The notes under the pieces are model-generated. The model saw nothing but the letters and a program-made list of their open reading frames with translations, searched no databases and was not told the DNA's origin. A DNA stretch of 11,694 nt from an uncultured bacterium. Lineage in GTDB: Bacteria > Bacillota > Clostridia > Lachnospirales > Lachnospiraceae. Below are positions 1-7,002 of the stretch, piece by piece; the stretch's first letter is position 1, and every line of letters starts with the position of its first letter. The position numbers were made by a program, and so were the translations under genes. Location: the NCBI GenBank assembly GCA_947088515.1, contig CAMUHA010000101.1, positions 1-11,694 on the forward strand, read 5' to 3'.

Positions 1-123
1 CTCCATAGCCTTTGTCTCCACAAAAGAGGCAGGCATGCAGCGCATGATGCCATAAATAATCATAGAGACAAAAAACAAAAGGACTATGGAGATTAAAACT
101 CTTTTTAATATAAATTTTTTCAT
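1..123 (-). CDS. Peptide ABC transporter permease, OppB/DppB type (N-terminus only)
   Basis: Only the first 41 codons are in the window; the gene runs off position 1. The protein begins MKKFILKRVLISIVLLFFVS, followed by a second hydrophobic stretch ending in a Cys-Met-Pro segment. This is the usual opening of the inner-membrane permease of the oligopeptide/dipeptide/nickel family: a short basic N-terminus, a first membrane helix at about residues 8-27, then an extracytoplasmic segment. An AAGGAG ribosome binding site (132-137) lies 8 bases before the ATG. The gene follows a substrate-binding lipoprotein gene on the same strand after 257 bases, which fits an Opp-type import operon in which this permease forms the channel with a second permease and two ATPases outside the window. 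The assignment rests on a short segment and on context; the substrate cannot be read from it. Confidence 0.8.
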   Translation of the reverse strand, partial: MKKFILKRVLISIVLLFFVSMIIYGIMRCMPASFVETKAME

Positions 124-190
124 CCTCTTTTCTCCTTACCACCGCCGTTACAATTCACACCCATGCCAGTTTTGGAAACACTTTATCTTC

Positions 191-241
191 CAGAGGCATT
201 TCGCCAGAGGCCTTTCCCTTTTCTTTGGCGAAATACCTCTG
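191..241 (-). repeat. Long imperfect hairpin between binding-protein and permease genes
   Basis: Two 19-base arms (191-209 and 223-241) pair with 17 Watson-Crick pairs, one wobble and one mismatch around a 13-base loop. In the minus-strand transcript it forms after the binding-protein gene and before the permease ribosome binding site. No U-tract follows on that strand, so it does not look like a full terminator. Hairpins placed after binding-protein genes in ABC operons often protect the upstream message, which would be the natural role here. On the plus strand the hairpin is followed by TTTTCTTAT, which looks terminator-like, but no plus-strand gene ends there. Confidence 0.6.
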
Positions 242-316
242 TTTTCTTATACATCCATGCGCCGTCCCAGACAGCTCTGCCGTCTGTTTTCCTCCTGCAT
301 CCATGTACATAATAGA

Positions 317-342
317 TAAGAGGGGATAACAATCCCCTCTTA
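317..342 (-). repeat. Perfect 11-bp hairpin just downstream of the binding-protein gene
   Basis: TAAGAGGGGAT (317-327) is the exact reverse complement of 332-342, separated by a 4-base loop. It lies about 40 bases past the stop codon of the substrate-binding protein gene in the transcribed direction. The bases after the stem on the minus strand (TCTATTATG) are only weakly U-rich. It may act as a partial terminator or as a 3' barrier to exonucleases, lowering permease relative to binding-protein expression. The hairpin is seen directly; the role is inferred. Confidence 0.65.
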
Positions 343-380
343 CCTGTGTCAGTAAAAGAAATTACTCAATATCAGAATTA

Positions 381-2783
381 TTATTTCATTGCGATATTTT
401 CAATTTCAGCACGATAGGTATAGAAAGAGGTAGGGTCTTTCACTGTGCTATCCAGGTCAATACGTTCTGCGCTGTATGTTGTACACTCCTGTCTCTGGTA
501 AATCGGAATCTCAACTGCATAATCTACAATGTAGTCAAGCGCTTCCTTATAAACAGCCTTACGGTATGTCTGGTCTGTGCTGGTGCGTCCTTCCATTACC
601 AGGTCATCCAACTCTTTCTGGTAAATTCTGTAGTTCTTAGCGCTTCCGCCTTCACTGTGATAAATCTGGAACATATCCGGGTCGGGAACTGTGGACCATG
701 CCGCACACCAGATATCAATGGTTCCGCCGTTAATACCATCCCACAGCTGGGAAGAATCGGACAGGTCATTGATTGCCATCTCAAAGCCAATGGTCTTAAG
801 TGCTTCGGATGCTGCAGTTACAATACCAAAGGAAGGATGATTTCCATTTCCATCTGCAGGAATGGTTAAGGTGCAATCCATTCTGCCGCCTGCAGGCGCT
901 GCTGTAATCTTTCCATCTGCTACTGTGTAGCCTGCCGCCTCAAAGAAACCAAGCGCTGCTTCAAGAGCTGCCGCATATTTCTCATCATCTGTCATACCAT
1001 CTGTATAAATGTCATTTCCATCCACATCTGTGGAGAACGCTACTTTATAGTCAGCATCTGACTTCTGGGGCGCTGCCCAGTTTGTATTGGAAACAGGATA
1101 GTTAATAACAGAAGCTGCTTCCCCATAATAGGAATCAATTACCACATCACGGTATACCGCAATAACAGTTGCAATTGCTTTTCTGAAGTTCTTGGATGCT
1201 TCACTTGCCGCATCATCCCCAACCTTCATCAGCTGGGAGTTCATTCCAATATAGCCGTATCCCTGATAGTCTACAAGGTCAACTGCCACCTTGTCGCCGT
1301 CAAGCTCACCATTGCTGTTCTCACCCTTAATCTGTGCCATTACTTCCTTGGAGATGGAAGGCTGTGAAATATCTACTGTCCCCTTAAGAACACCAGGAAG
1401 CTTATCTGCTTCAGATGTGGTTTTCCACTGCAGATATTTAGTAACTGGCGCTCCCTTAAAATAATTCTCATTGGCTTCCATATATACAGTCTTGTTTTCA
1501 TAGCTTACAAACTTATAAGGGCCTGCTCCCATAGGCGCTGTTGTTTTTTCTCTTAAGGAAGAAAGATCGCCCTTAGGGAAACCGAACTTATGATTGTCAT
1601 AATCGTACTGAGCAGGGTCGCCATAGTAATGCAATGGTGAAACATATACTGCAAGGTCATAAATAGCAGGTGCGCTTACTTCTGTCAATACCACACGGAC
1701 AGAATTGTCACCGGTCTTCTGGATACCACTGATATAATCTACAGAATCCCCTGTTTCTACTGTTACTTTATAGCTATCATCAAGGAAAGAAAACAGAGCG
1801 GAATCTGCTGCTTCTGTGTCAGACAAAGTTGCATAATCATAGTCATAGCTTACTACCATTTCATTCCAGTAATCAGCAAGTGTAGGCGCATCGCCATCCT
1901 TAAGTGTCCAGGTAGTTTCTGTTGCTGCTCCGGTTATGGAACCATCTTCATTTAAAGTAGCAAAGCCCCAGTTAACCATACCGTTAGACACATCGTCAAG
2001 GCCTTCTTCCTGATAACCTGCTGCTATACAGTAATCGCAAATGCTCTTGGCAAATGCTTCTCCAGCTGCAGGGAAATCTGTCTCAAAGAATTTCTTCTGG
2101 TCTTCTTCTGTATAATAAGTAAAGTCGGTGTTCTCAGCGCCCTTATCAAGCATCAGTTCATAAAGAACAGTGGAACCGCCTCTGTATTCTGCCAGACCTT
2201 CAATAGGAAGGGCATACAGGGAACTTGCTCCATCATAGGACGGGTCCAAAAATGCGTAATAAGAAAAAATTACGTCATCAATTGTCAAAGGTTCGCCGTC
2301 TGCAAACTTCACATCATCACGAATGGTAAAGTCATAATACACTGTACCATCACTGTTTTCTGTCACTTCACAATCCGCAATACCTGTGTAAGTATAATCT
2401 GTGCCGTTATATTCTCTTGTCTCGCCTTCAATTCCCTTGTAAACGATTTCTCCTTTACGGTCTATGTCCAGCAGTGAAACTGTTGTCACCAGCCATATAT
2501 TCTGGTCTGGTACTGACTCTCCAAAAAATGGGCTGAACTTTTCGCTTACTTCGTCATTAGCAACAACAAGGGGAGTGTCTTCATTTGCCCCTGCCGGCTT
2601 CTCCTCATCTGTTGCCGTCTCTTCATCTGCCGGTTCGCCTTCCGCCTCAGGCGCTGCACTCTCTTCTGCCTCAGGCTTGGTATCTGTGCCTGTATCTTTA
2701 GAGCCGCACCCTGTCAGAGAACCTGCAACCATGATTCCTGCAAGAAGAACAGCAAGAATCCTGTTTCTCGTTTTGAGTTTCAT
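381..2783 (-). CDS. Oligopeptide-type ABC transporter substrate-binding lipoprotein (SBP_bac_5)
   Basis: This is an 800-residue exported solute-binding protein that would capture peptides or a similar solute outside the cell and pass them to the permease encoded next. Residues 1-26 form a lipoprotein signal peptide with lipobox Leu-Thr-Gly-Cys (lipidated Cys26). An Ala/Glu-rich flexible linker follows, to about residue 70. Family-5 signatures are visible: FADGEPLTIDDVIFSYYAFL near residues 160-180 and GAGPYKFVSY near 419-428, with the usual WxxxPDP-type region toward the C-terminus. Members are normally 500-600 residues; the excess lies mainly in an insertion of roughly 160 residues at about 185-350. 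The start at 2783 is chosen because AGGAGG lies 11 bases upstream and the protein then begins directly with the signal peptide; an ATG at 2819 would add 12 residues before it. The preceding gene ends 73 bases upstream. The substrate is unknown. Confidence 0.9.
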   Translation of the reverse strand: MKLKTRNRILAVLLAGIMVAGSLTGCGSKDTGTDTKPEAEESAAPEAEGEPADEETATDEEKPAGANEDTPLVVANDEVSEKFSPFFGESVPDQNIWLVTTVSLLDIDRKGEIVYKGIEGETREYNGTDYTYTGIADCEVTENSDGTVYYDFTIRDDVKFADGEPLTIDDVIFSYYAFLDPSYDGASSLYALPIEGLAEYRGGSTVLYELMLDKGAENTDFTYYTEEDQKKFFETDFPAAGEAFAKSICDYCIAAGYQEEGLDDVSNGMVNWGFATLNEDGSITGAATETTWTLKDGDAPTLADYWNEMVVSYDYDYATLSDTEAADSALFSFLDDSYKVTVETGDSVDYISGIQKTGDNSVRVVLTEVSAPAIYDLAVYVSPLHYYGDPAQYDYDNHKFGFPKGDLSSLREKTTAPMGAGPYKFVSYENKTVYMEANENYFKGAPVTKYLQWKTTSEADKLPGVLKGTVDISQPSISKEVMAQIKGENSNGELDGDKVAVDLVDYQGYGYIGMNSQLMKVGDDAASEASKNFRKAIATVIAVYRDVVIDSYYGEAASVINYPVSNTNWAAPQKSDADYKVAFSTDVDGNDIYTDGMTDDEKYAAALEAALGFFEAAGYTVADGKITAAPAGGRMDCTLTIPADGNGNHPSFGIVTAASEALKTIGFEMAINDLSDSSQLWDGINGGTIDIWCAAWSTVPDPDMFQIYHSEGGSAKNYRIYQKELDDLVMEGRTSTDQTYRKAVYKEALDYIVDYAVEIPIYQRQECTTYSAERIDLDSTVKDPTSFYTYRAEIENIAMK

Positions 2784-2820
2784 AACAAAAATATCCTCCT
2801 TTAATAATTTATGTTCCACC

Positions 2821-2842
2821 TCTGTATAAAAGTTTATACAGA
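2821..2842. promoter_or_regulatory. Perfect AT-rich dyad, 10-bp arms with 2-base centre
   Basis: TCTGTATAAA (2821-2830) is the exact reverse complement of 2833-2842. The dyad occupies the short gap between the membrane-protein stop codon and the substrate-binding protein ribosome binding site. No U-tract follows on the minus strand, so a terminator is unlikely. It could be an operator for a dimeric regulator or a small RNA hairpin marking a processing site. The arms contain TATAAA and TATACA, so a promoter for the binding-protein gene could overlap it, but no well-spaced -35 hexamer was found. Confidence 0.5.
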
Positions 2843-2856
2843 AGAAAAAACCAATT

Positions 2857-3417
2857 TTATTCTGTCAGCGCTTTCTCTATAGTCACCCCTCCATAAGTCC
2901 TGTTATAATACCTGTCATATAAAAAAGCAACTGACAAAAACAGGCAATGGAAAGAAATATAGGCAAACTCCCTGCCCAAACTGACACTACCAAAGTGCAG
3001 AATTATGTAAACAATGGTAAGTATCACGCAAACCGCCGACAGCGCCATAGTCCCCTTTAAGGAATGGTTAATTCTCGCAAGCCCTGTCTCATAATGGGCC
3101 TTCTGCATTCGCAGCGGCGCTCCCAGATAACTGACAGCCCCAAGAATCATATAACCAAGCGGAAGGAAAATAATTATATATGGATATACAATCCAAAAAG
3201 TCCTTGAAGACTCCTGATTGACCATTCCTGCCGCTGTTAAAATTCCCAAAAGAAGCATAGAAAACCCTACATTGACCAAATTAGTCTTTTTTTTCCTTTC
3301 CATATTAAATGGCAGGATGTAATAATCTCCGGTATAACAAATCTCCTCCACTACCCTTCCCTTATCGGTAAGCCGGGTAAATCGTGAATAATCATCTTTA
3401 TACTTGTTCTTAATCAT
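2857..3417 (-). CDS. Four-helix membrane protein of unknown function
   Basis: I do not recognise this 186-residue protein. A hydrophilic, charged N-terminal region (residues 1-46, ending in Arg-Lys-Lys-Lys) is followed by four predicted membrane helices at about 47-66, 75-97, 122-143 and 151-169, and a short polar tail. No catalytic motif or fold-specific signature is visible. It is the first gene after a strong promoter (3568-3595) and precedes the substrate-binding protein gene by 73 bases, so it is probably co-transcribed with the peptide transporter. A purine-rich AAAGGGG sequence upstream of the ATG can serve as ribosome binding site. It might be an accessory component or sensor of the transporter, but this is only association by position. 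It lacks the length and motifs of an ABC permease. Confidence 0.75.
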   Translation of the reverse strand: MIKNKYKDDYSRFTRLTDKGRVVEEICYTGDYYILPFNMERKKKTNLVNVGFSMLLLGILTAAGMVNQESSRTFWIVYPYIIIFLPLGYMILGAVSYLGAPLRMQKAHYETGLARINHSLKGTMALSAVCVILTIVYIILHFGSVSLGREFAYISFHCLFLSVAFLYDRYYNRTYGGVTIEKALTE

Positions 3418-3567
3418 ACAGCGTCCCCTTTGACCGTTCTGCGCTTCCAGTCCACAATCTGCGCACAGCCCAAATACACCATACCGCTAATTTTATCATT
3501 TCAACGCAAAGAAGTCTCATCGGTAAATACATCTGTTCGCCCCATGCAAACACATGATACCTCTAAT

Positions 3568-3595
3568 ATTATACCTACATTATAACATTTGTCAA
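3568..3595 (-). promoter_or_regulatory. Sigma-A-type promoter of the peptide-transport operon
   Basis: On the minus strand, TTGACA (3590-3595) and TATAAT (3568-3573) are both exact consensus hexamers, separated by 16 bases. Transcription would start near 3561 and leave a leader of about 140 bases before the membrane-protein gene at 3417. A second TATAAT lies inside the spacer. No other promoter in the window is this close to consensus, which suggests strong or repressor-controlled expression of the downstream operon. Confidence 0.75.
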
Positions 3596-3644
3596 TAAAC
3601 GACACGAAATATACAGGAAAATTTGCCGTATTTTTTCATTTAAC

Positions 3645-3679
3645 CCATAAGCTGCCGCGCTTTGTATGTCAGCTTATGG
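3645..3679 (-). repeat. 10-bp hairpin after the hydrolase gene, possible weak terminator
   Basis: CCATAAGCTG (3645-3654) is the reverse complement of 3670-3679, with a 15-base loop that includes GCGC. It begins about 20 bases beyond the stop codon of the hydrolase remnant in the transcribed direction and before the next operon's promoter, which is where a terminator would be expected. The stem is followed by GTTAAATGAAAA rather than a U-tract, so rho-independent termination would be poor. Confidence 0.4.
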
Positions 3680-3698
3680 AGCAAAAAGGACAGGTCCA

Positions 3699-4510
3699 TC
3701 ATACCTGCCCAATCCATCTTTCCATCCACAAATGCACCAGTCTTATCCACTCTGCCGCTGACCTTTCCTGACCTTCTCCTCCTGCCATCTGTGTCATCCG
3801 GTTTGCAAGCGCCAACCCATGCCCGCCCTTTTCAAACATATGAAATTCGACAGGTATATGTTGTCTCACCATTTCGCTTACCAGAAGCAGCGAATTTTGC
3901 ACAGGGACCAAAGTATCCTCAAAGGTGTGCCAGATAAATGTTCTGGGCGTTTTGTCATTTACATAATGTTCCAGCGATAAACTTTCTTTTTTTTCTTCAT
4001 ATTCACTGCCGAGAAGCTTACGAAAGGATTCTTCATGCGCAAATTCACCAGAGCTGATTACCGGATAACATAATATCATCCCATCAGGACGCAACATTTC
4101 CCTGCTTATGCCAAGTTTTTCACAAACCCATGTCTCGCTCCAGAACATACCATAGCTTGCCGCCAGATGCCCGCCTGCCGAAAACCCTAAAACCACAATT
4201 TTATCAGTATCAATGTTCCACTTCTTCCCATTCTGCCGCAATAGCGATACCGCCTTTCCTACTTCCAAAAGCGATGTTGGAAATACCGCCGGGCTGACTG
4301 AATAATGCAAAACTGCAGCATGGTATCCCATGGCAGCAAACTGCAAAGCCACAATTTCAGCTTCTCTGTCTGACAAAAACTGGTATGCTCCGCCATAACC
4401 GCTGGTCTTTCATAGATTCCAGATTCCTCCAGCGCATCAAGCAGATACAAAACCAGCCTGGCGTCTTCCTGGGAATTTTCATTTCTAATATCACAAACCT
4501 GATAAATCAT
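3699..4510 (-). pseudogene. Alpha/beta-hydrolase (acetylesterase-type), frameshifted in the oxyanion-hole loop
   Basis: Two reading frames together encode one esterase-like protein. The first runs from ATG 4510 (MIYQVCDIRNE...) to ...ERPAVM at 4394. The second continues with GGAYQFLSDREAE and runs to the stop at 3699. Related secreted or cytoplasmic sugar-acetyl esterases read roughly RPxVxICPGGGYxxxSDREAEP at this point. Here the residues matching Ile-Cys-Pro are missing and the frame shifts, consistent with loss of about 10 nucleotides. The rest is intact: nucleophile elbow GFSAGG, catalytic Asp in HTFEDTLVP and catalytic His in KGGHGLAL. The downstream frame alone opens only at a TTG (4376), with a GGAG 11 bases away, so an N-terminally shortened 225-residue product is possible but would lack the oxyanion loop. 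The hydrolase family is clear; the break is seen directly, and its cause (mutation or assembly error) is not known. Confidence 0.75.
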
Positions 4511-4540
4511 ATTTATAACCTTGTTCCTTCCCAAATCTAC

Positions 4541-4560
4541 AAATTGAAAATTTTCAATTT
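4541..4560. promoter_or_regulatory. Perfect 20-bp palindrome upstream of the hydrolase
   Basis: AAATTGAAAA at 4541-4550 is followed immediately by its exact reverse complement at 4551-4560. It lies 31 bases upstream of the hydrolase ATG at 4510, within the likely leader or promoter region. An uninterrupted palindrome of this kind is a plausible operator for a dimeric repressor. No regulator could be named from it. Confidence 0.45.
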
Positions 4561-4582
4561 TAAATCTTCTCCCTCCGTACAT

Positions 4583-4622
4583 TGCATGTGTTGTCTGCAA
4601 TATAATTAAATTTACACATGCA
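4583..4622. repeat. 9-bp inverted repeat around an AT-rich core, ATP-grasp/hydrolase gap
   Basis: TGCATGTGT (4583-4591) pairs exactly with ACACATGCA (4614-4622), leaving a 22-base, mostly AT-rich centre that contains a TAATTATAT stretch resembling a -10 region on the minus strand. It starts directly after the stop codon of the ATP-grasp gene. It may be an operator pair flanking a hydrolase promoter or a transcript hairpin ending the upstream operon; no U-tract follows. Confidence 0.4.
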
Positions 4623-4623
4623 C

Positions 4624-5826
4624 TTAATACATATGAAAAAGCTTTTTAACCTTCTCTGCCTGCCCGTCAAGCCATTCCTCATTTCCTCCTGATAGCACGA
4701 AATACCCACGGCCCATCACAGAATGCCCATCCGACACAGCTCTTAACTGCTCACCATATTCCAAATGACATTCCCATACCTCAATCCTTGCATCTATCGC
4801 CTGCTCCACTTGCTTTTCATCTGGCGCTTTGCCGACTTTTCCCTGCATATCAAAATAATGAATCAGCATAGAACGGGTTCTTTGGGGAATGAAATTAAAG
4901 GAAAGCCCTATCCGGCGCCTGATATACTCTTCTGCCGGGTCAACTCCTGTGCACAGCGGCGCAAACAAATTATGAAGATAATGTCCGGAAGGCCTTGCTG
5001 AAAGTTCAATTGCAAAAGGTCCCTGGTCCGTTTTCATAATGTCTGCATGGAGCAGACACTCATCAAGCCCAAGACTTCTGACCACTGCATTCATATAATC
5101 CCTGACTTCACCAAAAAAGCTATCCTCTGGCAGCGCCGAAAAATATCCAACCGCCTGCCTTGCCGGGGGAGGCGTAATTTTTTTCCGTCGCAGCAGTATC
5201 AGATAAAAAATACCTTCAACTACAGCTCCGTCCACGCCATATTCTTCTCCGCAAACACACTCTTCCAGCACATACGCTTCCCCTGATGTTGCCAAAAGCG
5301 CCTCTTTTAATTGCTTACCATCAGACAGCATATAAATTCCCCGGCTCCCAGAACCATACTCCGGTTTTAAAATTGCGGGAAAGGAAAGGGACAGTTTCCC
5401 ACTGCCTGCATTCTCCATAGAAATGGCGTTTCCACTCCCATCAATTATTTTATCCCTTTTAATCTTATAGCAATGGCATTTGCGCAGCCCTTCCTTATAC
5501 AATTTCTTGTGGAATTCAAATTTATCGGTACATAAAGCAGCCATTTCCCGGCTTATTCCCGGAAGATGCAGAGCATCGTTCACAGCCCCTACAGTTGTCA
5601 GGAATCTTCCAATAGGAGCTGTCAGCACAAAGTCAGCCTTCTCCTTCCCAAGCGCATTTATTACTGCCTTTTCATCCGATATATCCACCACCTGGAACTT
5701 ATCTGCTGCCTCAAGCCCGGCAGCCTTTGGATTTCCGTCCAGAGCAATTACCTCTATTCCATATTCTTGTGCCTTTTTTATTGTGTGAATTGATTCATCG
5801 CCTGCACCAATAACCGCCGCTTTCAT
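4624..5826 (-). CDS. ATP-grasp domain ligase
   Basis: This 400-residue cytosolic enzyme is predicted to use ATP to activate a carboxylate as acyl-phosphate and join it to an amine or thiol. The N-terminus (MKAAVIGAGDESIHTIKKAQ) is a Rossmann-like pre-ATP-grasp domain of the PurK/CarB/biotin-carboxylase kind. ATP-grasp signatures follow: Lys154 with the glycine-rich loop YGSGSRGI (157-164), the hinge Glu pair in VLEECVCGEEYG (186-197), and the metal-binding ADIMK...IELSARPSGH region (261-282) with Glu274. Its C-terminal domain (from about 300) is not recognised. GGGGGA lies 5 bases before the ATG. It follows the glycosyltransferase by 45 bases, so it probably shares its transcript and may add an amino acid or other acyl group to the amino sugar or glycan made by the neighbours. 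Substrates cannot be read from sequence; a stand-alone amino-acid ligase is the alternative. Confidence 0.85.
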   Translation of the reverse strand: MKAAVIGAGDESIHTIKKAQEYGIEVIALDGNPKAAGLEAADKFQVVDISDEKAVINALGKEKADFVLTAPIGRFLTTVGAVNDALHLPGISREMAALCTDKFEFHKKLYKEGLRKCHCYKIKRDKIIDGSGNAISMENAGSGKLSLSFPAILKPEYGSGSRGIYMLSDGKQLKEALLATSGEAYVLEECVCGEEYGVDGAVVEGIFYLILLRRKKITPPPARQAVGYFSALPEDSFFGEVRDYMNAVVRSLGLDECLLHADIMKTDQGPFAIELSARPSGHYLHNLFAPLCTGVDPAEEYIRRRIGLSFNFIPQRTRSMLIHYFDMQGKVGKAPDEKQVEQAIDARIEVWECHLEYGEQLRAVSDGHSVMGRGYFVLSGGNEEWLDGQAEKVKKLFHMY

Positions 5827-5871
5827 CCTAATCCCCCTGCCTGTTACCAGTATTTTCTATTCTCTCTGCAG

Positions 5872-6897
5872 TCAGAAAAATTTTTTTCTGAATTTTCTGT
5901 ATCCCCATAACAGTTGATAATATACCATAAAATAAAGAGTTGACTTCCGGTGCATACGAATCAGCTTCTGTTCCTCCTCATGCACTCTCTCATTAAAATA
6001 AATATTCTCCATAAATCCGGGAAACGTTTCCCACATTTCCTGTCCAAGCTCTTTTACAAACTTATACTTCTTTTTTTTCACTCCCGCCATATATGAAAAA
6101 AGAGTATTTACATAAAAAAGAGTAGTAAAACTGCTTTCAATTTCAGGATAATATTCCTCCAGATAGCCTGACCGCTCCGCCTCCCTTATCATTCTCCTTG
6201 CAGCTTCCATCCGGTCCTCACATCGTTCTGTGGTAACCGTGTGGACAGTGGAAGTATCATGTTGATAATAGTAGTAAAGAGGTTCTTCCAAGTATTCGAA
6301 ATGTTTTGCCCGAAGCATCCAGGAATTACTTATAGCATTGTCTTCATAAAAAATATTTTCCGGGAACCTACTGGGGTAATCCAAAATAATGTTTCTTTTA
6401 TATATCTTGACCACAAGGCTTCCGCTATCTAATATCAATGACCGGTATTTCTCTTTTGTCAGGATGCCTGTCTGTGACCGTTTATTATTGCGCACTACCT
6501 GTCCAATCTTCATGCTATGCTCACTGGTAAGATGATAATCGCACCCCACCATATCCGCCCCTGTCTTTTCTGCAAGAGCTAGCAGCTTTTCATAAAAATC
6601 AGAGGTAATCCAGTCATCACTGTCTATAAATCCAATCCAGTCCCCCTTAGCCACTTCAAGTCCCAGGTTCTTGGCTCCTCCCTGTTTTTTATTAACTGGA
6701 GAAGCAATCACCTTAAACTTATCAGGAAACTTCTGTTCATAATCATATAGTATCTCCAGAGAATTATCTGTGGAGCAGTCATCTACTGCAATAATCTCAT
6801 AATCCGTTATGGTCTGACTGGTCAGAGAATCAAGACACCAGACAAGTTTATTTTCAGCTGCCATATTATAAACCGGCACAATTACACTCAGCTTCAT
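5872..6897 (-). CDS. Family 2 glycosyltransferase
   Basis: A 341-residue GT-A fold enzyme that transfers a sugar from a nucleotide donor, probably onto a surface glycan or lipid-linked acceptor. The N-terminus MKLSVIVPVYN and the motif IIAVDDCSTDNS (35-46) are classic GT2. The metal and nucleotide binding site is DSDD at 92-95, and the acidic EDN motif at 185-187 is a good candidate for the catalytic-base region. The C-terminal third is very basic and aromatic, ending RKFRKKFF, as in many GT2 proteins that rest on the membrane; no true membrane helix is seen. AAAGGGA lies 7 bases before the ATG. The gene is 105 bases downstream of the sugar aminotransferase gene and 45 bases upstream of the ATP-grasp gene, so a shared transcript is likely. 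Donor and acceptor are unknown. A short AT-only inverted repeat (5873-5890) overlaps the stop codon. Confidence 0.9.
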   Translation of the reverse strand: MKLSVIVPVYNMAAENKLVWCLDSLTSQTITDYEIIAVDDCSTDNSLEILYDYEQKFPDKFKVIASPVNKKQGGAKNLGLEVAKGDWIGFIDSDDWITSDFYEKLLALAEKTGADMVGCDYHLTSEHSMKIGQVVRNNKRSQTGILTKEKYRSLILDSGSLVVKIYKRNIILDYPSRFPENIFYEDNAISNSWMLRAKHFEYLEEPLYYYYQHDTSTVHTVTTERCEDRMEAARRMIREAERSGYLEEYYPEIESSFTTLFYVNTLFSYMAGVKKKKYKFVKELGQEMWETFPGFMENIYFNERVHEEEQKLIRMHRKSTLYFMVYYQLLWGYRKFRKKFF

Positions 6898-6970
6898 CAG
6901 ACTTTCCCTTTCTAATCCGGTTACGCAGCCGCTTAGCCTGCCCCCTTAGACTTAAAAGCCATTTTATCTG
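6866..6970 (-). pseudogene. Possible C-terminal remnant of another glycosyltransferase
   Basis: In the gap between the aminotransferase and glycosyltransferase genes, one frame open from 6970 to a TAA at 6866 reads KWLLSLRGQAKRLRNRIRKG before running into the start of the glycosyltransferase in another frame. This basic, Leu/Arg-rich segment resembles the tail of Clostridial GT2 proteins, and the neighbouring gene also ends in a basic RKFRKKFF tail. There is no start codon, and an in-frame TGA lies just upstream (6971-6973). It may mark a deletion that removed a former operon member. The frame is seen directly; the origin is inference from composition only. Confidence 0.3.
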
Positions 6971-7002
6971 TCAAACGGCAACTTGATATTATTATAATAT
7001 GT

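Noticed and set aside
191..246. Plus-strand intrinsic terminator (stem followed by TTTTCTTAT)
   Set aside because: No plus-strand gene ends nearby; the same stem is better read as an intergenic hairpin of the minus-strand operon.
150..310. 51-residue minus-strand frame starting near 306 (MYMDAGGKQT...)
   Set aside because: No ribosome binding site, and it runs through both arms of the 191-241 hairpin; more likely chance reading.
86..319. 77-residue plus-strand frame
   Set aside because: It covers the start of the permease on the other strand and a hairpin-rich gap, and has no ribosome binding site or protein-like pattern.
2784..2819. Earlier ATG for the substrate-binding protein at 2819
   Set aside because: It would place 12 residues before the signal peptide, and those codons contain the AGGAGG ribosome binding site of the inner ATG.
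3846..3852. TTCGACA, an exact 0A box in reverse orientation
   Set aside because: It lies inside hydrolase coding sequence with no promoter nearby; a 7-base match is expected by chance in a window this size.
6986..7000. AT-only inverted repeat after the aminotransferase stop codon as a terminator
   Set aside because: The stem is made only of A-T pairs and there is no following U-tract; too weak, and the downstream genes appear to be in the same operon.
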